Source: Rotaria macrura (lineage: Eukaryota; Rotifera; Eurotatoria; Philodinida; Philodinidae). From it: a DNA stretch of 64,000 bases. Position 1 is the first letter of the stretch; every line of letters starts with the position of its first letter. The notes under the pieces are model-generated. The model saw only the letters and a list, made by a program, of their open reading frames with translations. It ran no database searches and was not told the origin of the DNA. Where the stretch lies: assembly GCA_900239685.1 (NCBI GenBank), contig OENT01000319.1, positions 62,001 to 126,000 of the forward strand. Direction: 5' to 3'. This document shows, one piece after another, positions 14,522 through 27,393 of the stretch. The position numbers were made by a program, and so were the translations under genes.

Positions 14522-15358
14522 ACTGTAGCCAATTTTTAGAAGGCAACATGCTCATTATCTATAAATTAATGTTTATATAGAACTCTGAATTGTTTTCCTT
14601 ATTTCCGCTTTTGAAATATCGATTGACTTATTTAGAAAAAATTGCAAGTTCACATACGTAACAAATACAAAATCATAGTTCCTTTTTCTTCATCAGAAAT
14701 ACTAGCTTGAGGGTTAAAATTTTAAAGAAAACAATGTGCTCAAACTTTTTTTTAATCAACTCCATTTTTGTGGATGACGAATTTGTTTTTCTAAGTTTGA
14801 ATCACGTTTTTCAAAATTGTTCAAATAGAGAATCTCGATCAAACTATGATGAGCGCAAAACAATAGCTATTATCTAAGCTTTGATTTAGAAATATCTTCA
14901 ATATACTCCAACTATGTTACAGTAGTAATTATTGCGAAGGTACGTATCATAGACAATTTATATGTTGATTCTGTTTTCGTTTTTTCAGCAAAAGATTCTA
15001 TGTCATTTGAATGTATTCAAGATGTCTTTTACGACCATGTAACATCTTAATTTGTCGATGAATATTTATTTTGTCGATTATTCTTAACTTCCAACGGTTA
15101 CATCTTCTTAGTAAAAGATCTTTGAAGTTTACATGGATTCATAAGATGATATCTTTAACAGATTTTATCTAATGATAGAAACAGACGACTTACGACATAT
15201 TTCCATTGTATTCATATGGATTAGGTGAAAACGGAGATTGAAAAGTAATAATTAAATAACTACATGAATTGATGATCTGTCGATAGGAAATCAAGTAGTT
15301 CCTTATTATCTGTTACAATAATCCTTGAATAAATATCTATGTATATTCATAATCATGA

Positions 15359-15383
15359 GATACTATCAACAACTGATAGTATC
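15359..15383. repeat. Short perfect hairpin
   Basis: GATACTATCA and its exact reverse complement flank the 5-nt loop ACAAC. No neighbouring gene explains it. Confidence 0.65.
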
Positions 15384-17344
15384 GACTTAAAGAAATACTT
15401 ACAATCAAAAAAGAAAAAAGAGGGAATACTTAAATCGAAAACTACGTTTCATTCGATTTGCTAAATTGATTTATTCGATAATATATTGTCTTTTCTTCTC
15501 ATCAATTTTGCTTCAAGTACTTTTCCTTCAAGAACCGCATATTCTCTTTCTTGTGTTAATCGGCATCCTTATCTAGCATTGTACAATAATTAATTACAGA
15601 CAATCTGCATATTCATTTTATTAGATGCTATATTTATCTTCGTACTTAAATGTTAATAACCAGATATTGTTTTTAACTTAGTTGGCAGAATTATCTGATC
15701 TCTATCATTTCATGCTTGTTAAACATGAGAGAAAATGTATTGTTCAAAAGCTAAGATTATGATTTATCATGACATGTTATTCATATTAACTCTATACAAT
15801 ATTGAAACCAACCAAATACTGGATTGGTTCAAATCGATAGTCACTGAAATATTGCCCTTGATCTTTGGTCAACCATTGATTACAACAATTGAGAATATAT
15901 TTCGGTGTATAGTTTTGCTTGACATTAAAGAAATGATAGATAGAAACAGTTTGATTGACATGTTGTTGAATGAATGAGAAGGACATTGACGCCTGACGAT
16001 GGATCTAGTAGCTCGAAGTTAATATAATTAAAAACAACAAACGCTAGAAAACACAAACCAAATATTAGTTTTTGTTCTCATTTGAGAGCCTAATCAAGAA
16101 TAATTCTGTTTTGGTTTGTTTTAATGAGAATTTATTTTGTTATAATAATAGGAATCAATGAAAGAAGCAAGTTTCATATAAAACTAAGCAATAGAATTTA
16201 ATGAACATGATGTAAATCATTAATAGATAAATAAACAACATTGATTCATAAATTTACATTGAAGAAAATAATAATCGTTTAGTTGTAATATCATGTTTTT
16301 CTTTCTTCTACTTGACAATATATTTCATATCTATAATAAATCATATCATGAGAAACTATTTCGAGCAAGAAAAAAGAAACAAAAAGAATACCAACAGTCC
16401 AATCGAGTAGATTATATGTATTTTTGGATGAAAAATCTCTGAATTCTTTTCTCGGTACCTATGTACTGTTGAAAAAAACGCCTTGCATCAAGGAATATTT
16501 ATCCGTTTGTAATATTGTTATTCGTCAACTATTTAGATGAGAAAAATGAATTTGAATATGAAAACCATAGACTAGAAATGAGAAGACATAGTCAATCGTA
16601 CTCCTACGTACTATATGTGGTATGAGTTCATGAAAAAGAAAACAATGATGATGACGAGGAACATTTGCTGTGCACTATAAACATGTAAGAATAACTTATT
16701 TGTACATGCAATGATTAACATCAATCAATTTGGCAACAAGCAAATAGTCTCATTTTTTGCTCATTATTACATATCGTCAATAGTCAAAACCATGAATAAC
16801 AAAAATCACTAATCACAATATCCTCATTTCTAATTGAATAATATGCTAATTGAAATAAAAGACGATATTTTCTCTCATCTTTCTTTCCATCTAATGAAAC
16901 ATTGGTCAAGATACTTGACCTTTTAAGATACTTTCTTGTTCGTCATCGTCTTTCATACCATCTCTTCGTATTTCATGTTATTTGCTCTTCTCTGAAATGA
17001 TCCGACATCTGTTTTTTAGAATGTTGATAGAAATATGCAGCATTATACTTCCGACTTATTCATTTTTATTATATAATTGCTAATCATATATCTTATGGTA
17101 AGATTTATCATAAATAAGAACATGTTTGTATCATGTTTACTATATAAGAAAGAGAAAGAGAATTAAAGGATACCATCTGGTGCATCTCTTTTCAACAATC
17201 AATCAAATATTATCAAAAAGAGTCTCATCTTTCTTTACTAGGCTCGTTACATCATTGTTTCTCATCCAGCATGTTTGCCGACAATTCCGAGGTCTCCCTT
17301 TTTTTTTAGCTCTGGGTTTATGTAATCTGAGAAGTAGAGGGTGA

Positions 17345-17460
17345 TAAGCGACGATGACAACGACAACGACAACGATGATGATTTTATTCGATGTTGAGTT
17401 ATTCTCTTCTCCCCCTTCTCTCTGTCTGTCTATCTATCTGTCTGTCTGTCTTTCTCTAGG
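17345..17460. repeat. Microsatellite cluster
   Basis: An ACGACA/GATGAC-rich run near 17350-17382 is followed by a TCTG/TCTA tetranucleotide run near 17420-17455. Simple sequence about 450 bp upstream of the CUB gene, with no coding meaning seen. Confidence 0.8.
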
Positions 17461-17906
17461 ATTTGTGTGGAAGAGAGTCAATCACACAAGCTGCTTCTGC
17501 CTTTCGTTATAGAATACACACATACCATACAAATACATACACAACGAGTATACTAAGGAAAAGAATAGGAAAAAAAGGAAGAAACAAACAGTTTCTATTA
17601 CTATTACAAGAACAACTGCAATGATGATGACAATCTTTTCCGAGCTTCTATCATCGGCATCTTTTTTCGTCTCGTATTACTAGCTGTATCCTTTGTGTAT
17701 TGTCACTCTTACTATTATTTTGTTTGTATTTTCTATTCTTTTGTAATATATAAGACCTTCTAGATCTCAGGAATTTATATGCGTGTCTATTAATAATGAA
17801 GACACGAATTATTATTCTCAACTGTATTATGATATATTGAATGATTCTTATTCGACGACGGCGAGCATGTCGTCACAGTTAGTTGCCCTTATGATCGATC
17901 GTGATC

Positions 17907-20900
17907 ATGGATTCCTATTTCATAATTATATTGACTTATTTAATATTATTCAAATGGTACATTCAATGTCAAGAAGATTATTCAGCTGAATCATCGGTTA
18001 GTGTTGAAACTCAATATCTTACATTTGATATGACACAATATGGAATAAATGGTGGTATTTTTTCAAGTATATAAACATAATTTGTTGTCTTTGTTTTTAT
18101 TCAATTAGCTTCTTTTTCGTCTGTTTACTATTCTAAGTTTATCTTTATAGGCCCTAATTTCCCGAATTACTATCCGCAAGATACAATATTATTTTATCAA
18201 TTTATAGCAGCATCTGATTATCGTGTTCAAATTGAAATGGATTTTTTTCATATACGTGGCGTGACACCACAATGTACACATGATTATTTAGATGTATTTA
18301 TAAATGTCACTGACTTTAATTTGGTTTATAGTATAATTGATGATCAATTACTTCATCGTTATTGTGGTCGAAATAAACCACCATTACTGGTATCATATAC
18401 GAATTTACTTTTACTTGGATTTTTTACTGAAGATACACAAACCGAACGAGGATTTAATGGGACATTTCGTTTTATATCAGCACAACCATATAAAAAATAT
18501 CTCATACGTGAACCATGTGATTATATATTTAATTCATCAATAGCTAAACGTGGCGAATTTTTTTCTTCGACATATCCAGGAACATATCTACCGGTAAACG
18601 CATTGTAATCAATCATCATAAAATTACATATTTCTCTTATACATGATATTTCACTTGTCTGTTTTGATTTTCTTCTAGTGGCAATTTTGTAATTATTCAT
18701 TTATTAGTTTACCTGGTGAACGTATTCATATTCGTTTTCGTGATTTAGTTTTATTTAAAACACCTAATCAACAACATTGCCCTGTTGATCTCATTAAAGT
18801 ATATGATAATACGTTAAATCCATTAGAACTTCAACGATTGCTATCGAATTTTCATCAAACTAATTTTATTGATTATCACACATCGTATGAGCAAACAGAT
18901 CAACGTCATGTAACAGATCTCTGTGGCACGTATGCCATGCCATTTGATGTGTATTCAAAACATAATCTTTTATTATTATATTTTATTACAACACATTATG
19001 GTGAATTGAATGATAATGAGAAAATGAAATCGGGTGCTGGCTCAACACAATTATGGAGAAAAGGTTTTTATGCTGAATATGAATTTTTATCGACATTAAC
19101 AAAACTTGATTTTGTATCAAAAAATAAATCCAATCAATATTTATTAGGTACGGAATGTGATCAGGCTATTAAATCATTCGGTCAAGGACATGGTAATAAA
19201 TCAATGGATTTAATCAAGGTTTTATTGGTTTTGTATATATATATGTTTATTTATTTATATTTAGGTGAAATACGATCTCCTAATTGGCCCCATCTATATA
19301 AACCACAAACATCATGTACAACTTATCTATTAGGTCTTGATGATCGTTATGCATTAGAAAATGTTGAAATTGAATTCGATCACTTCGATATTGATTGTCA
19401 TTTAGCTTCATTTGTTATCTACAATGCAAGTCGTATACATGATTATCGATTACGTGCACAATCATCGTCTATTATACTAAATAGTTCAACATCGATGGTA
19501 ACACAAAAATCTTCATCATATAGTAATTATTATCAACAAGAACTTGATTTTAAAGAAAATTTGTCGTTTTGTGGTCATTTTAAACCCGATGGACGTTTTG
19601 TATCGAAAAGTGCATTACTTAAATTATCACTTATACCGAATGATCGTTCATTGGAAAAAATTTTACCATCATTGTTGCATGGTGGCAAATTTCATATTGA
19701 ATATAAATTTGTTAAAAGTTATCATGAAGTATTGGCTGATGAATACGATCGAATAAATCCAAGTCGTTGTAATCTATTTTATTATCAATCACGAACACAG
19801 GCTGGTAAGAGAAATAATTTCTTTCAAGTTGCTAAAATTTGACTTTTCCATCTATTAAAATTTTGCGAATCTTTTTTTTTCATGCTTAGTACGTTTTTTT
19901 TTGTATTGAAAAGCTTTTGAGATTTTTCTTTTCTGCAAAAGAATCCATCTCTCATTTTTTCAACAGAGTGAACACAGTTAATCATGGTTCTTTACCTGAA
20001 TCCATTTTTTCTTTTGAAGGCAAATTCGAACCTCCACGTTCATCTGAGAATGATTATTTTTCCAATTCGAATTGTACATTTAATTTTTATCTTTCAAATG
20101 AAAATTCTCGTCTACTTCTATGGTATGATTATTTTAATATTGTCGACGATAATTATGAATCTTGTTCATCGGATAATTTAACATATACATATCGTTCTTA
20201 TGTATCATCAACATATCATACCTATCCATATATTTATTGTGGTTATCGAAATTTCCCTGCGCCATATTTAACTAGTCGTTCAACTGAACAGTTTCGTATT
20301 CATTTTCGTTCAAATGATGATGACGAAACTGGCTTAGGTTTTAATGGACGATATGAATTTCTACATCCATCAAGTAAAATCTTCTCATCAAAATGTCGAA
20401 ATCCATTTGATGCCATTATTTATATTAATGAAACAAAACAACCGTCAGGAAATATATCAAGTAATGGTTATCCAGAAAATGTCGTCTGTGAATGGTCTTA
20501 TACAACAACAAATGGATATCAGTTTAATTTAGATTTAACCATGCTTGATTTAGAAGGTTCAAAAACAAAAGATCCTCCACAAGGTTGTCAAACATCTATC
20601 GTAAGAATATTTAGCGAAGGACGAATCGATGAATTATGTGGACAAGAAAAAAATATTCCACAGATTCTTACTAGCTCCAATTGGTTCACTTTACAATTCA
20701 TTTCTTTGACACGTCAAACTCAAGAGCCATTACAAGGTTTTCATCTACAATGGACTATTGTGCAAGTGAAAACAAAACAAAATTCTAATCGATGTTTAGC
20801 ATCTAAAGATTATTTTGATTGTAAAAAAGTTTTCAATATTAAAAATGAAACATCATTTTGCATTCATCGATCATTAATATGCGATGGTTATGCTAATTGT

Positions 20901-21230
20901 CAACCGATATCAAATGATGATGAACTTCCGGAGAATTGTTTTCAAAATCTTTCAGCACATTCTCCTTTTACACCATCGAGTATCTTTCGTCAGCATTACA
21001 TTTCAATTATGATTGTTATTATTCTTTTAATTGTTACGTTATTTATGTCTACTATAGTTACATGTTTATATATGAAATCAAAACGACGACAACGACAAGA
21101 CGAACCATTACCAAATGAAACTAAAACGATGAATTTATCTGTGCAAGTTGATGATAATATTAATGACGACGATGATGATCAAGATTTTAGTCATATGAGT
21201 ATTTTGGAACAAGCTATAACAACGGTTTGA
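17907..21230 (+). CDS. Multi-CUB, LDLa single-pass membrane protein
   Basis: A cell-surface protein of about 955-972 residues in five exons: 17907-18066, 18151-18593, 18679-19192, 19265-19804 and a last exon ending at 21230. The chosen ATG opens a signal peptide (MDSYFIIILTYLILFKWYIQ). About five CUB-type units follow, seen as GIFSSPNFPNYYP, GEFFSSTYPGTYLP, GEIRSPNWPHLY, GKFEPPRSS and GNISSNGYPENV, each followed by spaced cysteines and aromatic strands. Near the C-terminus comes one LDL-receptor class A module (CIHRSLICDGYANC...SNDDELPENC), then a membrane helix (ISIMIVIILLIVTLFMSTIV) and an acidic cytoplasmic tail. CUB-LDLa-TM architecture recalls Neto and SOL proteins, auxiliary subunits of glutamate receptors, but the order and number differ, so that role is only a suggestion. 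The acceptor of the last exon is ambiguous: 19969 and 20020 both keep frame. Confidence 0.85.
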
Positions 21231-22072
21231 AAACAAAGAAATGTCGAAGTCAAAAAATTTCTTCTTATATGTGTGCTATTCCGTCCGATTCATTTTCGTG
21301 TCATTTTATCTTGTGTAAACAAAAGAAGAAAATAAATAAATAAATAAATAAACATGTCAGGTCAATTTTATGTATCATCAATATATGATTGCTGTAACTG
21401 ACTCTCTAGTTATGAAATATCATCCTTTTTCCTGCACATCCGTTAACAATGGAAGATGATTATTCCAATTAGAGATATACCATAGTATAGAAACAAACTT
21501 GTTTCTTTTTTTCGAGAAGGTTACACTAATTGCATCATCACGGTTATTAGAAGATTCTAATGCCATTCCATGTTGTGCTCCGACAATTGATCCTAAAAGG
21601 TCATGAAGCCGACAAATTAACTTATACATTGCTGTGATGTGCATTTGTAAACAGAAGTTTTCATCAGAAATGTTGCTCTCTATGCAGACTATCGATTTGA
21701 TTAACCGATCTTCGAATTTGCATTCGCTTGTATTGAATTACAAATCTAATTTAGTTACTGACAATAGCAAAGCAGCTCAACTCTTCTCAAGAATTCAATA
21801 TCAATTTATATGCTAATGTTTTGAGTAATTTTATTTTACGATTTGTTCGTAGACCACTACCAATTAGTTTAAATTGTTTTCAAAAATACGCAACTATTCA
21901 AAGTTAATATACCGATGAAAAGCAAAATTCAAGTCCCAGATTTTTATCTCTCGAACAAAATCTAGGTAAAAAGTGTTAGCTTGAATAACATATAAGAAAT
22001 GAATTGACATTGAGTGAAACAAATTAGAGAATTAATTGGATGTAAATGTTATTACATTGAATCGTCTGATTT
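21231..22072. other. 3' flank of CUB gene
   Basis: An AATAAA tandem tetranucleotide run (about 21331-21351) can serve as the polyadenylation signal of the CUB gene. Two open frames on opposite strands at 21420-21816 have no recognisable family and I do not call them. Confidence 0.5.
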
Positions 22073-22620
22073 TTAAAAATGTCCAACGTCTTCATCAAGA
22101 TTTTCAGTAAGTTTTGGATTTACAGCAACGTGTTCTGCTGTTCCATGCGTATTTTTTTGCCACTGACAATGATAAATACGCGTAGTTGCATATTTTTTAT
22201 CAGGTAATTCAACCTATTGTAAAAATAAAAATTGATTCATATCAGTTACATGGAATTTTAAATATATTAAGTACTTTGAAAAAATAATTGGTTCCAGCTA
22301 CAATTTGTGTAGCTACTTGAACTGGTTTAATTGGATAATTTTCGTCTAAGTTGAATTGACTTCGAAGTTTTTTCTCACATTGTTCTTTGTACTATTTAAC
22401 GAAAATTGAACAACTTTCACATGATCAAGAATCAAATCTTACCATATCCCAAATTTGTAAATCATGTTCACCAACAGGTCGGCCACCAGTAATGCCACCA
22501 CATATAGAAGGCTTATCATACCTTGTTACGCAATAGAATTATATATAGACACTTAGAAAAAGTAACGTACTGAACTATAACAGGTTGCTCTGTAACTTTA
22601 GGATATTCTTCAGATGACAT
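22073..22620 (-). CDS. Stefin-type cystatin (cysteine protease inhibitor)
   Basis: An intracellular inhibitor of papain-like cathepsins, about 128 residues in four exons (22620 to about 22572, about 22519-22444, about 22391-22275, about 22213-22073) separated by introns of 50-62 bp. The N-terminal part reads SICGGITGGRPVGEHD, like the M-CGG start of stefins and providing the glycine that enters the protease cleft. The central exon carries QIVAG, the QxVxG inhibitory loop, followed by TNYFFK as in stefins A/B. The last exon reads VELPDKKYATTRIYHCQW and ends DEDVGHF-stop. There is no signal peptide and no disulphide pattern, as expected for type 1 cystatins. Individual exons are too short to stand out as open frames; the call rests on joining them at GT-AG sites. 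A TTTTAG lies 12 nt before the ATG. Confidence 0.88.
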
Positions 22621-25184
22621 TGTTATTTTAATCTAAAACTATTTGATGCCTTAGGATGACGATATGATTATACAAGAATGAAAGTCAATATTGAATCATG
22701 AAAAATAAACTTGAGAAATATATCCGAAAGGTATGACTCCTCATTTATTGATTTTCACGTGAAATATATGATCTAATGTTTTTCGCTTGTATTTCTTCTT
22801 AATCATCAATTATTTCAAGGGTTGATGTTTGTTTTTCTTTCGCTATTACTATAATAAACACAATAACAATAATTTTTATATGTTTTAATGTAACCAACCA
22901 ATACAAAATTTCTTTCCCATATATTTTATAGGGGTGCTACAGTAAGACTTGATTGGATTTATTTTGGAAGAAAAAAGACTTTTCGACAATAGATTTCGAA
23001 ACAAGCACAATACTTTTATGTTTGTTTAACACTGAAAAGGCAACCAAAAATAGCTATGAACAAAAATTTGACCGGCTCCTCCATTTTTATCATGAATTGA
23101 GAATTTCAATATGTCCATGAGTATTCCATTTCATGATAATTACAATTAAAATTCTCTATCACAATACAGTACTATGGAATGTTATCATTCTTTCATCAAT
23201 GTCAATGACATTATGTCATTGATACGATAAGTATTTCTGTTTCTATTTTGTCAACCGATCGAAGACTTAAGTCATTCATTCAATTGGACGCTGTTAAATA
23301 TAAGCCCAAAAATGAATGATCGATTGATCTGATTAAAATACTTCTTCGGTACTTATTTTATTTTCATTAAAAGACTATATTATAATATGAACAGTCTACA
23401 GAAGCTAGTCTATGTCAAGATGATCAATATTTGTTTTGAGAAGAACATATGTAATTCTAAAAAAAAACAATTTTTGACAGTTTTACAAAGAAAACTAGAA
23501 CAGATTGTCTTTTTGTAGTAACGGATATAAACAACGAGTTGCACGACAGTTGATTCTTTCCCGCAGAACACAATCTATGATTCGAGCATAGAAACACATG
23601 TAGAACATAATACAACTTTATAGCTAGTTTTCCGAAAATGCAGTTACACATACACAAGAACACAATGGCACGTTGCAATCGAACGATAATGTCTAAGAAC
23701 ATGGTTCTATTCTTGATTGATGATTCCATGAATTTGACTTGTTGGTGATTTCAGCCTACTTTTCGTCAATGCTAACTATTGTCCAAGGATACACATCACA
23801 CACACACATACACATGCTATTTACAGTGAATTCTATGTATGTCAATATTTTTCATGCATACATACATGTTGGAATTAATTTCAAAATAAAAAAATTGCAA
23901 CGATAGCAAACAAATATTCATTATGATAGGAATGAATATTTAACACAATAACAGTGAACGTTGTCTACGAACTGATGAACACGAAATAAAAATTTTCTAG
24001 TGTATCAATCGAGCAAAGATGCTAATGGTCGAACGAGACCTATTAATAAAGTCTTATTTTTAGCAACAATATGAATTTATTCCGAGTGATTCAAAGCAGC
24101 CATAATCGTTTATACATTCTCTCGCTCATTCTATCAGTAATCATTAAAAATTGAATGTCGATCGGTTATGTACAGTTATCAGTGTGATTATTTATGCTGA
24201 TGATTAAAAGAATTCGTCTATCACTCTCTACCTCTGCTATCAACAGAAGAAAACTATTTGTAGTGACTACTGAATCTTTGACTCTTGAACTTAATATGTA
24301 ATTGACCTATCGAATTTTCGTTTCAAGTCCATACTGAAATATTTGCTGCAATGATTTGATGTAAATTTTAGCTTGAGATCATTTTGTTTGAATATAGTTT
24401 ATGGTTTTTATTATTCTGTTTCTTTCGATAAATGAAGTAGGATACTAGGTTTGGTGAAATATTCTATGGCACCTCTATTGATTATTATATTTGATATGAA
24501 AGCAGGTGGCTCTTTTTTCTTAAACACATGTATTTCTATTGTCGATTGGTGTTTTCTGTCTTTCGAATAAAATATCGACATGTAGCTATGCAGTGTATAT
24601 AACTGACGCCTAAAACTGGTGAAATTTTACAGAAAAATCTGCATTTTGCAGAATCGTTACCATTGAAAATAGCACCCACAGTTGCAAAATCTGATCTTTT
24701 ATTAGACAAATATTTAATTTTCCGATGGTTTCGAATGATTTCGAAACGTCTACCGAGGTAATTTATCATCGATTTCATGACCATCATCAATCTTTTACAA
24801 ATTAGAACAATCGAAAAGTTTTGTATTTTTTTATATCCCCTTTGACATTATTCAGAAAAGAATTTCCAAGAATCTCAAATTGTATCAGTTTTTATGAAGT
24901 TTATAGCTATATAGACGGCATAAAACCGTTGAATCATGACAATTATCATCATGATAATAAACTATTGTCATATGTGTACCTTGGTTCGAGTAGTCTTATT
25001 TAAATACTATGATCATATGTTAACATCAAGGGTGTGATCTTTTGTTTTTCAGATAATCCAAAGTTTTAAAATAATTTTTTTTTGTTTTATTTCTTTGTGA
25101 AATAACGTGTGAATTTCTAACTCAGTTCAGCACTCCTTTCTGACAAACTATTTTAGTAGAACGAAGAAAATAAAACAGACGGAG
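22621..25184. other. Gene-free intergenic stretch
   Basis: No recognisable gene. Contains a perfect 21-bp palindrome at 23202-23222 (TCAATGACAT, centre T, ATGTCATTGA) and a short CA run near 23793. The minus-strand open frames at 23457-23729 and 24536-24790 look non-coding. Confidence 0.45.
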
Positions 25185-26408
25185 ATGAGTGAATCGTATG
25201 ATTTTACTTTATGGTCACAATACTATCATGATTATCTTCTTTCAAATATAATACCGTTTTGGCTTCGTCACTCAATCGATACTGAGTATGGCGGTTATTT
25301 TACCTGTCTTGATCGACATGGAAATGTTTTCGATACAGATAAATTCGTTTGGTTACAAGCACGACAAGTTTGGATGTTTGCAAAATTATATCAAGATAAT
25401 GACTTGAATATTTCTCAAGATGAACGACAACAATGGTTAAAAACAGCACAACATGGTGCTGTATTTCTTGAAAAATATGGTCGACATCCGACCAGTGGGC
25501 AATGGTATTTTTCTTTGACGCAAAAGGGTGAACCCCTTATTGAACCATATAACATATTTTCAAGTGTTTTTACTTCAATGGCTTTCGGACAAATGGCCAA
25601 AATCGATTATATTAATAGTGAGAAATATAAAGAAATAGCATTGAATACTTTTCATGATATAGAAAAACGTCGTACAAATCCTAAAGGTGAATGGAATAAA
25701 GCATGTTCGTCATCGCCAAGACAATTAAAAAGTTTTGCTTTACCTATGATGATGTGTAATTTAGCCATGGAATTAGAACATCTTATTGATAATCAACTTA
25801 TACAGACATTAACACAAGAATGTATTAAAGAAATCGTTGAACAATTTCGTCAGGCAGAATCTGGATTGATACTGGAATATGTTAATGCTAAAGATGGATC
25901 AACGAATGATTCATTCGAAGGGCGACTTCTTAATCCAGGTCATGGAATTGAAGCCATGTGGTTTTTACTTGATATTGCTGAACGACAACATGATAAAGAA
26001 CTAGCTTCAATCTGTATTGATACTTTATTGAAAATATTAAATTACAGTTGGGATACTCAATATGGTGGAATCTTTTATTTTCTCGATATTGAACAACGAC
26101 CACCACAACAACTTGAATGGGATCAAAAGTTATGGTGGGTTCATCTCGAAACATTGATTGCATTGATCAAAGCTATTGATCATCGACCAGATAAATCAAA
26201 TGAGTTAGTTAGCTGGTTAAATAAAGTACAGGAATACACAATCGATCGTTTTGTTGATCCAGAAGGTGGAGAATTATATGGTTATTTAAATCGACATGGT
26301 GAAGTTCTCTTAAGTTTAAAAGGTGGAAAATGGAAGGGATGCTATCATGTACCCCGCGCTTTCTATTTATGTTGGAAAACACTAGATAGAATCAACAAGA
26401 AAAAATAA
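25185..26408 (+). CDS. N-acylglucosamine 2-epimerase, bacterial-like
   Basis: A 407-residue enzyme of the AGE/renin-binding protein family, which interconverts N-acetylglucosamine and N-acetylmannosamine in amino-sugar and sialic acid metabolism in the cytosol. The length matches the family (about 390-430). The alpha/alpha barrel signatures are visible: FWLRHSIDTEYGGYFTCLDR near residue 25, VWLQARQVWMFAKLY, PYNIFSSVF, NPGHGIEAMWF with H253, and GGKWKGCYHVPRAFYLCWK with H388. These two histidines match the family's catalytic pair. The gene has no intron, unlike its neighbours. NPKGEWNKA and LKSFALPM resemble, from memory, bacterial AGE proteins more than vertebrate RENBP, so horizontal transfer is a reasonable inference. 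The ATG is the first in frame; TATTTTAG lies about 30 nt upstream, and AATAAA signals follow the stop near 26443. Confidence 0.92.
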   Translation: MSESYDFTLWSQYYHDYLLSNIIPFWLRHSIDTEYGGYFTCLDRHGNVFDTDKFVWLQARQVWMFAKLYQDNDLNISQDERQQWLKTAQHGAVFLEKYGRHPTSGQWYFSLTQKGEPLIEPYNIFSSVFTSMAFGQMAKIDYINSEKYKEIALNTFHDIEKRRTNPKGEWNKACSSSPRQLKSFALPMMMCNLAMELEHLIDNQLIQTLTQECIKEIVEQFRQAESGLILEYVNAKDGSTNDSFEGRLLNPGHGIEAMWFLLDIAERQHDKELASICIDTLLKILNYSWDTQYGGIFYFLDIEQRPPQQLEWDQKLWWVHLETLIALIKAIDHRPDKSNELVSWLNKVQEYTIDRFVDPEGGELYGYLNRHGEVLLSLKGGKWKGCYHVPRAFYLCWKTLDRINKKK

Positions 26409-27393
26409 TCGAAATCTGCTTTCATATTACAATGGGTTTTGAAAATAAATCATGAAATAAATTTCATCATGTTGAATAACTTATGACAATTGTTTTCATA
26501 GAAGATGTAAATGATTTAGTAAGGCGACAAGGATTTAAATAAAACTGCTCCTGTGAATGAGCTAATAGTAGGAACACTTCTTCAATGTATAGCAAAAAAA
26601 TTTGATATGTGTTATTGATACATTGCAATGTTGTAAACAATTCATATGTAAAAAGAAATCGAAACAGTATAATTAGCTTTTATGAACATAATAGAGTGAA
26701 TACATTGGAAGGTAATACACAGCCATTGATTGCAATACCATGAGTGATAGAGTTTCTTCTTGACAGAACATGATTGGTACCTAGATTATTCATCACGTTT
26801 TACTTGATGAAGTATTTTCTACTGCTCAGTATTAAATATATATTTATTAATTTGTACTTATCAAAAACAAAGAGAAGTTTCATGTTTCATGGATGGCTGC
26901 TTTGCATTCGCAAGCCATAGTATGGACTCTTTTGTCAACATGTCGACATTATCTTTTTTCTTCTTTCCATTAGAAATTTCAACTTGTACATATTAAAAAA
27001 CAACATGTTTTCTTAAATTTGCTTTCGAAAAATTTTAATAAACAATACATTTGATTTTTGTTCCATTCATTTCAGAATATTCCCAAAGAATAATAGCCAT
27101 TCAACGGAATTCAAATATGAAATTCTATATTATAAAACACGCCATGTAATCATTAACATCTAGGCTATGTTTCTATAAGAAGAAGATTTAAATACTCGTC
27201 AATACTTAAGAAAACATATTCACTGAATTTTACTGGTATAACAATCATAATAGATTCATTAAAAAAAACATTGTAGTGAATATCCACGATCAGGACTTGC
27301 CAGATACTCATGTCAACGAATTAGTTTGTACTTTTTCTTAACACAGAGAAAGTAACCTATAAAAACAAAATGATCATCATCCATCGGAGTAAT
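26409..27393. other. Gene-free intergenic stretch
   Basis: AT-rich with poly-A/poly-T runs and the 3' flank of the epimerase gene (AATAAA near 26443 and 26456). Nothing else seen. Confidence 0.5.

Larger units (their letters stand above)
11457..17340. other. Long gene-free stretch with scattered inverted repeats
   Basis: Nearly 6 kb of AT-rich DNA with no recognisable protein, RNA gene or transposon. It holds two clear hairpins (14471-14521 and 15359-15383, listed separately). An open frame at 15735-15977 faces another on the opposite strand and resembles no known family. Confidence 0.5.

Noticed and set aside
15735-15986. 80-codon plus-strand frame with a facing minus-strand frame
   Set aside because: No recognisable motif; the mirrored frames suggest chance absence of stops.
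21420-21816. Minus-strand frame reading CRLHDLLGSIVGAQHGMALE and a facing plus-strand frame
   Set aside because: The minus reading looks somewhat protein-like but I could not connect it to any family or to neighbouring exons.
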